DNA of 64,000 nucleotides from Xestospongia bergquistia (lineage: Eukaryota > Porifera > Demospongiae > Haplosclerida > Petrosiidae). The stretch spans positions 3,385,501 to 3,449,500 of the forward strand of contig OZ014414.1 in assembly GCA_963965975.1 (NCBI GenBank). The letters run 5' to 3'. This document shows positions 22,195 through 32,974 of this stretch, one piece after another (the stretch's first letter is position 1; the number at the start of each line of letters is the position of its first letter). Below the pieces are notes generated by a model. It did no database searches. It saw nothing but the letters and a program-made list of their open reading frames with translations, and was not told the DNA's origin. The translations under genes and the position numbers were made by a program.

Positions 22195-25100
22195 TTAATA
22201 TTAAGTATTCCTGGATATGTATTCTTACCGTTGTCACTAGAAAAATGTTTATTGTATGAGTAACTCTACCATGACCATTACTAATAACATCCTCACCAAA
22301 TTCTTTTTTTTTGCTTCTGATACTCTCTTGTAAATAATTCTAGAACAGCATGTGTAGGTTTCCAAGTTGTTTTAGTGATTTCTCTACCTAACCACAATAC
22401 CTTATAACTTTACTGTGCTAATATAAATTATTATTTAATATACTAGTGGCTTATTATAACAACATTACACCCACTGATTTAATAGAGAAGAGACTAATAT
22501 ATACCAAATACACTTGTCACCTTAATATGAACACTATTGTAAAATAAGCTTTATATATAATGAGGAATGCACCCAGTAGTCTAAACCTTAGCTTATGTTG
22601 TGTTGGAATTTCATGGACAACTCCCACTCAGGTCTTAAAGTACTGTTTATCTTTTTAAGCTCTTGTATTGAGCTATTTTGATTCAAAGTTTTTATTAATA
22701 CATGTATGACCTTCATTTGATGTTTAAAATGTCTAAAGAGATGCACTATTTTAGTACTTAATTAGAGATCATTTAAGATAAAACAGTGTAAAGTTAAGGT
22801 GAAACAATTGACACACCCTAATGAACAATTAATCAATTGCAGAAATTAAGGTACAGTTGAAGTGTCATTTCTGAGCACTCCCTTCAATTGAAGTCTAGCA
22901 ATCCCTCTAGATAAAAATAGTTGTGAACTTATAAGATATAATTGAAGATATGATTGACATTTATAAATTCATTTGTACAAATCATTATTATATCTTTACA
23001 AACAGCCTTCACAAAACTGCAATAGTCGAGATACATTTGTAAAAGGAGAGTTTGTTTGACATAATATGTTGCATGCAAATTGAAGTCACATTGATAATCG
23101 TCACACCCTCACAAATAATTAATTATAACTAGCTTAAACATTTATGCATACCATGTCTTTGCTGTGTCATGTACGTTTAATGAGTAATTGTGATGAGGTT
23201 ATGATCATATATGCCTCTGAATACCCATGTTTATGCTTTAAGCATCAATTTTTACTTGACCAGATTATTTAATTATCAGTCCATTTTGTGGAAATTAGTT
23301 TGCCTCATTATTAATTTTTTGTTACTTTCACAGTTATATAGAAATATATTTTTAAAATGTATGTTTATATATTATATTATAGTAATTTTAACTTTTGTTC
23401 ATAGACAATCCAGAAGATCCAGTTGTAGTTAATCCTGAAGATTCAGTTGTAGTTAGTCTAGAAGATCCAGTTGTAGTTAATCCTGAAGATTCAGTTGTAG
23501 TTAATCCAGAAGATCCAGTTGTAGTTAATCCAGATGATTCAGTTGTAGTTAATCCAGAAGATTCAGTTGTAGTAGACAAAATAGGTTAGTGCTACTGTAA
23601 TAAATTATTTTAATTATGAACTCTTATAACATTTTTAATATTATATTTTAAACCATGATATATATATATATATAATATATATATAAGCCCATGACAGTTT
23701 CTACGCACAGCTTGTTGAATATGGACTACAGAGTGGACTGACTACAGATAAAATTATACTAATCCACAAATTGTCTATGAATTATAAAAAAGATTATAGC
23801 ACTTTTTGTGGTTAGAGTGCAATAATATGGCAACTATTTCTTAAATATGTTTCTAACAGCTTTTTTGCAAATTATGAATTATTCATTGCAATAGTAGTAA
23901 AAGGGGACTTTGAAACTTTTAATAAACAATGATGAGACATACAGTTGCTGGTTATAAAAAGTCAATACAAATTTTACTACTGACTGTTAGCTTACTACAG
24001 CTCTTCTTTCACCATTAGCTTAGTATTGCTTTTTACGTAATACACAAGCAAGCCAAGGAGTCCTAAGATTTGTGTATTGTATATAAGTTTATTGATTACA
24101 TACAATATTGGCATATAAGCATAGACAAATTGCTAGTTTTATATCATAACTTATCTGTAAGCTAGTTGATGGCTTCCCATACAAGTCTTGCCATTGATTG
24201 AAGGTAAAAATGTATCAGACAATATCAATTGGTTCATCCGTTTACTTGTACAACACTCACGATAATTATGGAGTTATTATACATGATAAAATACTCTTTG
24301 TTTTGCATATCTGCATGTATAAAATAGTATATGTCATGCAACCACAATTTAAAAAAAGGCATATATCAAAATTAACTTATATAGCAGTTATTAATATAAT
24401 TTTATTATTTTGTAGACAGTTGTTTTCTTTATGAAGCCATTGAAAAGGGTGGTTTTGTCGAAGCTAGAATTTCAAAAGTCCTTATACAAGGTCCTGCTCG
24501 AGTTGGCAAAACCTCAGTGAAATGTCTTATTCTCTCTCAAGTCTATGATAAGGATAAACCTTATAGTACTGGTATTGCTGAGTGTCCACAAATAGCGTTT
24601 CAACATTTTGGAAAAAATAAAGGGAAGTGGGAGCTGGTCAGTGATGAAAACATAATTCAAATGTTTGCGAAGGAAATCAAGTATATAATAGAAAATAATA
24701 AAAGTGAACATATTAGCAAAAACAAGCGTCATGGAAATGAGAAGGATAGCCCCAATGAAGTTAATAGTGAAAACATACAGCATCATAAAAGAACAGAGTT
24801 AATGCTCAACTCTCAAGCTGATTTATCTGCTATCACTAGCATGCCTGAGAGAATGGAAACTAATGCACAAGATTTAGCAGAGCAGTTGACAGAGCTTCTT
24901 AATAAAGCATCTGGGATGACAGACAAATTTCAGATGTACAAGGAATGGTTCTACTTTATAGATTCTGGTGGTCAAATCCAATTTCAACAAATCCTGCAAG
25001 CTTTCATACCATGTGTATCTGTGGTTATGTTAGTTATTAGTCTAAAAGAAGACCTTTCTAGTCAATCCTGTACTAAATTTCAAGATGAAGATGGTACAAT

Positions 25101-28100
25101 TATAGTGAGTGAACACTCTATATCAATTAAAACTCTTTTAAGACGTCTAATAAGTATGGTTAGCTTCAAAAACGAACAAGAGGATGTGACTAGCAATGAT
25201 AACCATCTTTCTGATGCAATCAAGCTTCCGAAAATGCCTAAAGTTATTGCTGTTGCTACACATGAAGATAAGAAGGGAAAAGAAACTATTGAAGAGAAAG
25301 AGAGTCAACTTAGAGAAATTTTTGAATCCACCAAGTTTAATATATATTATGAAAATGCAGCTAATGAGAAGATTCTATTTAATGTTGATGGTCGTAAAGC
25401 GTCAGAAAAAAATGTTGAAGATGAATCAATTACCAAAATTCGTTCTGAATTAAGTAATCAATCATTTACAGTTAAGATTCCATTGAAATGGTATGCATTT
25501 GAAATATTCTTACGTAACAAAGCAATGTCTAAGAATACAAGTGATAGTTGTTGTGGTATACTTACATTGGAAGAGTGCAGATCTAGTGGTATCAAATTAG
25601 GTTTGGAAAGTGCGGAAATTGTGAGTGCTTTGAAGTTTTTCCACCTGCTCAACACTATTCTCTATTATCCACCAGAAGTGACAAACCTAGTATTCATTAG
25701 CCCTTATAATCTGATTCAAGTTGTTAATGAACTGACAATTCTTGTCTGTAAAGTACGTAGAGGAGACAATGTTGGTAGTGGACCATATGCATTACAACAG
25801 ATGGCTAAATTTGGTATTTTATCTAGTCAAGCTTTATCAAACAACCAACTTAAGATGTTTAAGCAAATGTCGAGTAATTTCACTGGTTTTGAATCTCACC
25901 TGTTTAATATCTTAACTCATTTATCACTGGCATCAAAGTTACCTCATTATATACTACATAATGCAATTTTTATGCCAGCTTTGCTACCATTAACTGATCC
26001 TTCGAAAGGAATTCCATGTTCGTTTATAAATGACACACCTTTGCTGTTCTATTTTGAAAAAGGCACTCCAGTAGGTTTTTTCTGTGCCATGATTGTCAAT
26101 CTTCTCTCAAAGGAATCCAAGAAGGATGACTGTAATGGGTTTCAGTGGAAACTTCATGACAAATTTACTGATAGAGATAAGTTTTATTCAAACTTTGTTG
26201 TTTTGCGAGATGACAAATCCAAGTGTACATTAGCTCTAGTGGAATCATTTGATTATTTTGAAATCCACTGTAAGGATTCTAAAGATCCACCAAAAGTAAA
26301 AGAAGCCATTGAAAGTGCTATTATAGACACAGCAAGTAGACAGAAGCAGATGTTACACCTAACAACGATTGAAAAAGAAGTTATATTTAAGATTGCTTTC
26401 TACAGTCCTTGTGGTAAAGAAACAGAGGATGGACATTTCCACATTGCTACTATTGTAAAAACCGACTCTAGACTTTTCTGTATCCAGTGTGATAAGTTTG
26501 TAGAAGATTCAAAAGGATCTCCACATCTTTCATGGATTATTTGTGTTACTGGTATGTAATGTTTTACAAGCACATTTGACAGTAATACATGCCTCACTAT
26601 GATAGCATTTGGGATTGATTTGATATGTGTAGAAAAAATTGTATGCTAATTAATTTACTTTATGGATAGTTCTTAAACCTTTTATACCCCATTTTTCATA
26701 GGTCATGATGAAGATTTTAGTGAGCAAGCAGTTATTGGAGATGATGTTATGAATGGTTCTATATTTTGTAAGTGTAGTTATAATTGAATAAACATAATTA
26801 TTTTATATACCTTCCATTATGCAGTTAGAAAGCCTGACAAAATCGATGTTTTAAACCAGCTAGCTTGTATATCTTCATCATGGCATTTGATTGGTACTAG
26901 TCTTAAAATAAAGCATGATGATCTTCAAAGTATGGCTCAAGAGAACACAAATGATAAAAAAAGACTGAGTGATGTACTTGAGAAATGGATAGAAATGGAT
27001 GGTCAAGCTAGTCCGGTTACATGGCATACAATTATAAAAGTTATTCAAGGGCCACTTGTTGAGAAAAATGATCTAGCTATAAAGATGTTCCAATCCTTAA
27101 AGCAAAAAGAATGTAAACAAAAGACTATCAATAGTAAGTATATTCAATGCATTCTATTAATTAGTGTTATCACTAAGTTGTGACCCACAAAGCCCTAAAC
27201 AAGAATATAATTGAAGAAACCATTCTGTAATTGTTTTAAAGATTCTGACTTTTTAGTGAAACACTAAAACTATAGCTATAAAGGTTATATAATTAGCAGC
27301 AATCTATGCAGAAGACTAATACTATGCAATTCTAGAAATATAGACAGTGAAGCAGACTAATGAGAAGCCTCATGCACAATCAAATCTCACTCATAGTCAT
27401 AACAATTACAGTTAGTGTTAATGAAATTTATTGGTATGTGTCAGCAGTTAAAGGATGTGGTTTAATTTCAATTGTCACTTTCAATTGTCATATAGAACAA
27501 CATAATAAAATAAATGAGTAGACACATGAATATTTATAGCTAGCAAATTGTCCAAAATAATAATAGGACAAGTTAGCACATAATGTGTGCTAAGTCAAAT
27601 GAGCTTACTTTCTTACTATTGACATAATGGTATGTATTATCATAACAATCTGTGATTATTTTTGCATTACAATCATAACTCGTGAGTATGTTTTTTGTAT
27701 ATTTTTAAAGCCAAAAATGTTTTAAAAATCTTATGACACATGCAGAAATGGTGCCATTTCTTGCATATCACAACTGCAGTACTGTCAGAATGTTAGTACA
27801 AAATTTGCATTAACTTTCAGTATAGATCTCTTTAATCTAAGAATAATTTTGTGATCAATATCTTTTTTTTATATTGACAACTTGCTTGACAGTTAATAAA
27901 GGAAGATGAACTGCTACAATTCTGACCATAGTAAAGCCATTGTTTTTGTCTGTTTCATCTAGACAAAAGCTAGTCCCTTAATCAACCAATAACATAAATA
28001 TTATAGCTTTACCTTAACATATTCCATTAGATACAGATATGTTTATTGTAATAGTTACTTTACAAAACAAAAGGATAAATTGAACATTAGCAAAAACTGG

Positions 28101-28869
28101 CTATTTTTGTTGAACAACAGCAAAACATTTTAGCTTTTATATATGTTGTTCTGTCTCATTTTACAACAAACATTATAAATGTATAGTTATTAAATATTAC
28201 AAGTAGACTTAGTAAACCATATTATGTTATTCATTTCTATAGAAAAACAGCAGGAACAAAAGAAACCAAGGTTAGAAAATAATTATTCCAACTATTCAAA
28301 GTTAATGCAAAATATTCTTTACTAGGAAAGGTTGTGACTCATCTGACAGTGAGTCAGTGTCATATAGCATGTCAAGAGGATGTGACAGTGAAACAGTTAG
28401 AGGAAGATATCACAAATGTCCACATATAAGTAAATCTTCATCAAAAGAGCACTCAAGATTATCAAAGAGAAAGAGGACTAATGATAGTATGACAAACTAC
28501 TAAGTCCTATAATATTATTCATTTTCTTAGGAAAGCAGCGGAAACAAAAGAAATTAAGTAGATTAGAAGAATTTCATTCCTACCATTCAAAGTCTGACAG
28601 GGATCTGTCTCCTAAGAAACAAAGATCTCATCATATGTCACCTGAAAGTTACTTAGATCCATATGATGCATCAAGTGGATGTGATGAAGAACCAGGTAAA
28701 GAGAAGTCTTACAAGAGAAAAAGGACATTAGAGAACAGATTAAAGATGTCTTCAAGAAAACAAAAAAAGAAAAAAAAGGGTAAATTTGAGTATAAATGTG
28801 TACTTCATTTTATATCTACTTTTCATAGGACACAAAAGACGTAGAACAGAAAGCAGAGATTCTGATTAA
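17413..28869 (+). CDS. 2A-led death-domain / P-loop GTPase receptor-like gene, 12 exons, 1344 codons
   Basis: Exons: 17413-17638, 18593-18880, 19979-20266, 21627-21689, 23405-23584, 24416-26551, 26702-26767, 26825-27133, 28243-28270, 28326-28486, 28531-28779 and 28829-28869. All junctions are GT-AG, phases agree throughout (phase 1 except after exon 9), and the sum is 4035 bases including the stop. Order of parts: 2A peptide (residues 65-73), death domain 1 (76-172), death domain 2 (172-268), short linker, seven NPED-type repeats (about 290-345), GTPase with COR-like region (349-1060), death domain 3 (1083-1185) and a Lys/Arg/Ser-rich tail that may hold a nuclear signal. Likely an intracellular sensor or adaptor that clusters through its death domains. 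No frame break is seen. Start chosen at the first ATG of the 2A exon, which three loci share. A further upstream coding exon cannot be excluded. Confidence 0.85.
18300..19978 (+). repeat. Duplicated intron segments in front of death-domain exons 2 and 3
   Basis: 18345-18590 and 19725-19978 share 'gttattaacagtagaagaat', 'catgtagatgtcctagttaa', 'ttacaattttttattc', 'gaagttttcat' and 'caatacc'. With the homologous exons this gives a tandem unit of about 1.39 kb. The intron 18881-19978 has no other feature I recognise. Confidence 0.75.
18593..18880 (+). CDS. Exon 2: death domain 1
   Basis: 288 bases, phase 1 at both ends. It reads LSEYPTREELCWLLNDIRDK, WYEIGLSLQISRDVLDDLKH, then STVTWETVITAIESPIVNDK and ADLIRRYLST. 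Helix spacing and the W-Y-E-I-G-L and T-W-E-T-V motifs are those of the death-domain superfamily, which forms helical oligomers with like domains. It is closely similar to exon 3, and both derive from one duplication that also copied part of the upstream intron. Confidence 0.85.
19979..20266 (+). CDS. Exon 3: death domain 2
   Basis: 288 bases, phase 1 at both ends. It reads IPRTLKEIPDDLFVEFQYYS, KWYEIGLSLQIHRNLLDDLK, PSPITWETVMTAVESPVINS and LADRIRQKLMQG. The N-terminal helix (FQYYSDKW) differs most from exon 2, while the core 'TWETV' helix is nearly identical, so the two domains may bind different partners. Confidence 0.85.
20267..21626 (+). other. Intron 3, no internal feature recognised
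   Basis: 1.36 kb between exons 3 and 4. Short frames occur on the minus strand (for example near 21170-21352) but have no splice sites, start context or family similarity. Intron 4 (21690-23404) holds an (AT)n tract at 22155-22192 and nothing else I can name. Confidence 0.6.
21627..21689 (+). CDS. Exon 4: short linker
   Basis: 63 bases in phase 1 after acceptor gttcatgtag, donor TCAG|gtaatt. It reads ALYRVRYNPDYFGPTDISIS. The Tyr/Pro pattern may correspond to the relic exon VDRYFVSPAYKQ at about 5853-5905. No domain is recognised. Confidence 0.65.
22155..22192. repeat. (AT)n microsatellite in intron 4
   Basis: An uninterrupted AT dinucleotide tract of about 38 bases. A shorter, similar tract lies at about 23659-23685 in intron 5. 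Confidence 0.95.
23405..23584 (+). CDS. Exon 5: seven tandem 8-residue NPED repeats
   Basis: A 180-base phase-1 exon that is almost entirely a 24-bp tandem repeat. The unit is N-P-(E/D)-D-(P/S)-V-V-V, seven copies, the third reading SLEDPVVV, closed by DKI. Acidic turns alternating with valine triplets may give a stacked beta or extended stalk between the death domains and the GTPase. Copy number is probably variable, since units differ by few bases. Confidence 0.85.
24416..26551 (+). CDS. Exon 6: ROC-like P-loop GTPase with COR-like winged-helix region
   Basis: One 2136-base exon (residues 349-1060). Walker A/G1 is GPARVGKTS (374-382), the G3 switch is D-S-G-G-Q (531-535) inside FYFIDSGGQIQFQ, and a G4-like T-H-E-D (630-633) follows VIAVA. 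D-x-G-G-Q is the form used by ROCO and G-alpha-like GTPases. After it, PLKWYAFEIFLRNK and FHLLNTILYYPPEVTNLVFI, then NLIQVVNELT, match the winged-helix COR-like region that follows ROC in related invertebrate proteins. The insert between G1 and G3 (about 150 residues, charged) is longer than in small GTPases. Likely a nucleotide-driven switch controlling death-domain clustering. The substrate base is inferred from the G4 motif only. Confidence 0.85.
26702..26767 (+). CDS. Exon 7: short acidic linker
   Basis: 66 bases, phase 1 at both ends, reading G-HDEDFSEQAVIGDDVMNGSIF. It joins the GTPase exon to death domain 3 and has flanking introns of 150 and 57 bases. No domain. Confidence 0.75.
26825..27133 (+). 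CDS. Exon 8: death domain 3
   Basis: 309 bases, phase 1 at both ends. It reads RKPDKIDVLNQLACISSSWH, LIGTSLKIKHDDLQSM, LEKWIEMDGQASPVTWHTII and VIQGPLVEKNDLAIKMFQSL. W-H-L-I-G and T-W-H-T-I place it in the same family as exons 2 and 3, but it is clearly more diverged, so it is not part of the recent exon duplication. Confidence 0.85.
27134..28242 (+). other. Intron 8, no internal feature recognised
   Basis: 1.1 kb of AT-rich sequence between death domain 3 and the tail exons. I find no open frame with splice sites, repeat or RNA-like structure. Confidence 0.6.
28243..28869 (+). CDS. Exons 9-12: basic, serine-rich C-terminal tail
   Basis: Exons 28243-28270 (KKQQEQKKPR), 28326-28486 (CDSSDSESVSYSMSRGCDSE, SRLSKRKRTND), 28531-28779 (KQRKQKKLSRLEEF, ESYLDPYDASSGCDEEPG, SSRKQKKKKKG) and 28829-28869 (HKRRRTESRDSD, stop TAA 28867-28869). 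Introns are 55, 44 and 49 bases. Clusters of Lys/Arg suggest a nuclear or nucleic-acid-binding tail, and Ser/Asp patches suggest phosphorylation. The 55-base intron after exon 9 is homologous to coding sequence in exon 11 and contains an in-frame TAG, so it may be exonic sequence now removed as an intron. Confidence 0.75.
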
Positions 28870-29570
28870 CATTTGTCTACTAAAGATTTAGTTAAATCTT
28901 CATCATCTGATTGCAGCTGAGAGTTGTTGTAACTTTTAATATGAACAAAGTAGTACTAGTTGATCACACTATGAACATTTAAATTAATATACTAATTATT
29001 TTGTATTTTTAGAAGGGGATAATTTATTATCATTGATTATTGATAGTTTAGAGTGATTATAATATTAATTATTGTTAATTGAGTCAATCGTTTAAAAAAA
29101 AGGTATAGTATTTTAGCTAGTCTAATCCCCTTTTCTTAGAGAGGAAAAGTCTGGTAGTGTGTATATGTATATTGAATGACCACATGTTAAAAATATCATG
29201 AGAATATATTCTGTAGATTGTTTGTGGTGGTAAAAGGTAGAACATATAAGTAAGCTTGTATACTAGCAAACGTTCAACAAAGAAGCTGTAAACATAATAT
29301 AATGAAACTTATAATTAGATAGCATATTGATTAATTGATTGTATTAGGTTTAAAAATCACTATAATTACATAATGTGCTCTTTTGCATTCACAGATAATT
29401 CATACCTAAAGACAGTTTATTATACAGTGAATTGAATTATGTGAATTATGTAATCATGTCAGGAATGAGACAGTTGTTTTCACCACACACATAGCTTGAC
29501 CAATAATATATGGACTTAAGTTGCTTTAAAACCAGATCTAATATACTTAAAATAATTAATTTATACATGT
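28870..29570. other. Intergenic, downstream of gene A
   Basis: No gene recognised. The sequence is AT-rich, with a poly-A run near 29090. Any polyadenylation site of gene A would lie here, but I see no clear AATAAA close to the stop. Confidence 0.5.
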
Positions 29571-29584
29571 AAATCTCTACCATT

Positions 29585-30075
29585 AACAATTATAGTATAA
29601 TTGTCTATTATCTTTGTTCCATAGACTTAAATATTCTCATGGACTTTGTAGCTGTGGACATGTCAATGTGTTTTCACTGATACTAACTATCACCAATATT
29701 ACTAATGAAGTCAAGATTGTTTTGAGTCTGTGTTAGAGAGAACGTGAGTGGCAGAGAGAAAGGAGTGGTCATACACAAACACACATACATACTTATATAC
29801 CTGATAGTGTTAATTTAACTTCCGCCATTTATTAATAAATTCTTGTAGAAAAATTTATATATGAATATTGCATTTGAGGCTACATGTATTGAAAACCTTT
29901 AGTGAATACACAAATAAACCAATGACTATCACATACCTTACATTTAAAAGTAAAATATAGTTGACCTATTTTCTCCATAAAACCTATAGCAAAGGGTTTC
30001 ATCACTACTCTAGAGACATTAGTCAACTGATCAACTAAGCTAAGACATCTGGCAAAATGATAAGATGAATTGGTT
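29585..30075 (-). pseudogene. Family M, decayed member
   Basis: It shares 'atctttgttcca', 'catgtcaatgtgtt', 'actaactatcacc', a GA-rich patch and 'acacacatacatac' with the blocks at 15.55 and 38.4 kb, in the same order. Minus-strand remnants are SLWNKDNRQ and VDQLTNVSRVVMKPFAIGF. Stops interrupt both. Confidence 0.4.
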
Positions 30076-30345
30076 CAATACATATACACTCTATGTCACT
30101 ATATTTCCATAATTACCAAATAAATTGATAATAAGATCTGAATAATAATATTTTCTTAATTTAATACTGTTAAGACCATTTGTAGATGCATTGATTGATA
30201 AGTAAAAAAAAAGATTACATTATTTACTTGTTTTAATTGGTTGAGTTAAAAAGAAGTTAGTCAAAGCAAGTCACGTAAGTATCATCAGTTTCTATTGAAG
30301 AACAGCCATTACTTTAGTATAATAGTTAAATAAAATTACTGAATA

Positions 30346-30607
30346 CCGTATACGGGGATTTATTGGCGACCGATAAAATTTGGCGAATTTCGAAAAATCG
30401 AAATAGCAGTCAAAATTTATCCACGTAGTCGCCACGCCCACACGCCCACAATTATAGTAGCCTCTATAACAACTGACCTCCATTTTATTTCATTAAAGTG
30501 GGTGTGGTAACAAGACATGTGCTAAATTCGTCAAATTTAATCTCGCCAATTATAAAATTTTACAGTTCCGCCAAATTTTATCGTCGCCAATAAATGCCGG
30601 TATACGG
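30346..30607. mobile_element. MITE with terminal inverted repeats and TA flanks
   Basis: The left end 'ccgtatacggggatttatt' + 'ggcgac' is inverted at the right end 'gtcgccaataaatgcc' + 'ggtatacgg', with a few mismatches. Further in, 'gataaaatttggcg' pairs with 'cgccaaattttatc'. The 262-base element is flanked on both sides by TA (30344-30345, 30608-30609), as expected for a TA-targeting transposon. No transposase, so it is nonautonomous. Its GC-richer composition stands out from the surroundings. Confidence 0.85.
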
Positions 30608-30842
30608 TATGCCAATAAATGCATGCTAAGTCATTTAATTACTGTAATAAATGTTAATTATATTCCGGTCATATACCTGAACGAATTTCACTTTAATAGT
30701 ACTGAACTGTGAGTAGTTAGCAGATAATAAGAATATTGTCCTTTTAGTCCACTTAAATAGGACTCTAGTGTACAAGAAATATACTACTAATACAATAATA
30801 GATGTCGTCACTAGATGTTAAAAGGATTGCACACTTGTTTTA

Positions 30843-31420
30843 GATCAAAAATACAAAAAATGAAATCTCATTGCTCCAGAATTATATGAAGACTCAACTC
30901 ACAAATGCTACAGCTAATAAGCCAATTATAGCTAACAGTATTAGTACAATAGACCATGCATCAGAAGATTTGAAATATGACTCTTTGATATACACACAGC
31001 CATTGCTACCATTAAAAAGAACATTACCCCACATCTATAGAGGACACATTTGACATTCTGTTGAAGGGGTAATTTTAGTGTAGTTTTGTCCAAGACAAGG
31101 GTCACATGTACCACAGCATTAAGATGCTATTTCACATTAAACACTTTCATCAAGAGCTATATTCTCACTTATACAAGTATCCCTGATATCATAACCAAGT
31201 GTTATATTAGGTAAAAGGTGAGATGAGGCTCACTGTTAACGATGCCTATTGGAAGAAACTTGGCTTCCATATTTTCTATACTTGTGTCTACAAATATCTC
31301 ACCACATTTACAGCCACCTGATGCTGGATCATGTTAATGTGCTTTTGACAACCCATCTAAAATGATATCTTTACCTTCACAACCTTGTGTGTCATTTATT
31401 CTAGTACCTTCATCATCAGC
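30843..31420 (-). pseudogene. Class C GPCR (mGluR/CaSR-like) pseudogene fragment
   Basis: Minus strand in one frame with in-frame stops: LLPNITLGYDIRDTCISENI ALDESV (start of a ligand-binding ANF domain), then CCGTCDPC and STECQMCP (cysteine-rich NCD3G signature), then VYIKESYFKSSDAWSIVLIL and IIGLLAVAFVS (first transmembrane helix), then FWSNEI. Most of the ligand-binding domain is missing between ALDESV and CCGTC, and TAG, TGA and TAA interrupt the rest. The order is exactly that of class C receptors. Upstream coding-like text (INDTQGCEGKDIILDGLSK) may be its N-terminal region. Nonfunctional. Confidence 0.75.
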
Positions 31421-32166
31421 TTTGAGAGTAGCTTATGGAGGAGTGCCATAATAATATTGAACTGCACACTTTGTCATTAAAATGAGCTGGAAGAACACAA
31501 AAAGAAACACAATAGTTTGAACAATCTGTTCACTTGTTAACATAAACGTAAATGAGATTGTGTAATGTTTTATGCTTGTACATCTTGTGATGATTTACCT
31601 CAAAAACTACTTTAAAATTAATGATGGCTTTGAAATAACAGCATATATTTATGATATGAAACATTTATTTACCAATGCATAAACAGGCAATTCTGTTTGT
31701 ATCAACTTTAAGTAATCAATTGATTACTATGAATAGTAACACATGATTGTGTGTTACTATTTTTAGGATATAGCAATGTTTAGGGTCTAAGGAAAATTGA
31801 ACAATTGGGTGACATAATCCATATATTGATTACATCTAGAAACTTCTCATTATACTAATAAAACAATGAGATAAATATATAAAGGTATGCATAAATGTTA
31901 TTAATAACTACTAAAAATATCAACAGTGTATGTATCATTATATAGTCACTCTTGTTAGAGCAGATATTTGTAGTAGCCTGTATTAGCTTCAATATTAAGA
32001 CAATCCGTACAAAAGATAGATGATACTTTTTGCAAGTTAATGGGCGTTGAGTTTTATGTTACCTGCACTTTTCTTTTTATAGCTTAGGGTTATTTTGAAA
32101 TATCTAGTTGCAACATTTAGTTGTGAAGTTAAGGCACAATCACAAGACAAACCTACATTAGTCATT
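31421..32166. other. Noncoding, nothing recognised
   Basis: AT-rich sequence between the GPCR relic and the gypsy element, with no frame, repeat family or splice pair I can support. An imperfect inverted repeat around 'gtaacacatgattgtgtgttac' lies at 31737-31758. Confidence 0.5.
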
Positions 32167-32310
32167 TGTTATATCTTGTTCTTTATCACTTTAGATATCT
32201 TTCACAGTTATACACACTGATCAAAATTACACAAAAAATTAATATTTATACAGCACATTAAAAGTAAATACAGGAAAACCACAGAGCTAAATTAAATGTC
32301 ATACATTACA
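32167..32310 (-). repeat. 3' LTR of the gypsy element
   Basis: 144 bases starting TGTTAT and ending ATTACA on the plus strand. It aligns along its whole length with 35305-35452, sharing 'cacactgatcaaaatta' and 'caggaaaaccacagagctaa' and differing by substitutions and small indels. Confidence 0.85.
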
Positions 32311-32539
32311 TCTCCTCCACTCTTATTCAGTTCTACTTTATATTGGAACTCCAGGATGAAAATACGTCAATCTTCCAGAAGGTCTAGAAACTTGACTAGA
32401 TCTACAATTACGTTCGTGTTATGCAGTAACTATTGGTCTGTCTGTTTCTTGACAGTCAGTCAAGTTCTGAAGCAACTCTTGGTCTCTCTGGTTCGGAGAC
32501 TATTTCTGGAAATTTTTTTACCTTCGTTTTTGGTGAATT

Positions 32540-32974
32540 TTCTTCTTTATTCTTTGTATCTGTGACACTATCTACTCTATGTCTCAGTTGATCTGCTGGC
32601 ATTTTCCATAAACGATCATGTTCTACTGTTACTTGATACGAGACTGGTCCTGTTTTCTTTATAACTATTCCTGGTATCCATTTCTTTTCTCCATTGTAGT
32701 TCCATACCCATACTTTTTACTGTGCTTTGAATTCTTTTTCTCGAGATCCTTGTCAAATTTTACTTTTTGCATTTCCTGTATCTTCACTGAGTAGGTCAAT
32801 TCTGCTTCGTGGAATTCTTTTATTGAGCAATATGGCTGGCGCTTCCATAGTAGTAGATTGTGGGGTCTTTCTGTAGACTAATAGGAAATTTGCCAACTTC
32901 TGATTGATGTCACCCCCTTCATTAACCATCTATTTCATCACTGTTTTGAAAGTTTGCAAAAATCTTTTAGCATT
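32540..32974 (-). pseudogene. Integrase C-terminal tail of the gypsy element
   Basis: Minus-strand text QTFKTVMK then VNEGGDINQKLANFLLVYRK, TPQSTTMEAPAIL, and later WVWNYNGEKKWIPGIVIKKT with GPVSYQV and HDRLWKMPADQLR. This is the end of the integrase core plus the C-terminal DNA-binding part. The zinc-binding N-terminus and most of the DDE core are missing. Confidence 0.75.

Noticed and set aside
23388..23579. Minus-strand Thr/Ser-rich repeat protein
   Set aside because: Antisense of the NPED repeat exon, whose splice sites and phase fit the plus strand.
24514..24786. Minus-strand frame opposite the GTPase exon
   Set aside because: Antisense shadow. The plus-strand frame carries the Walker A motif and continuous similarity.
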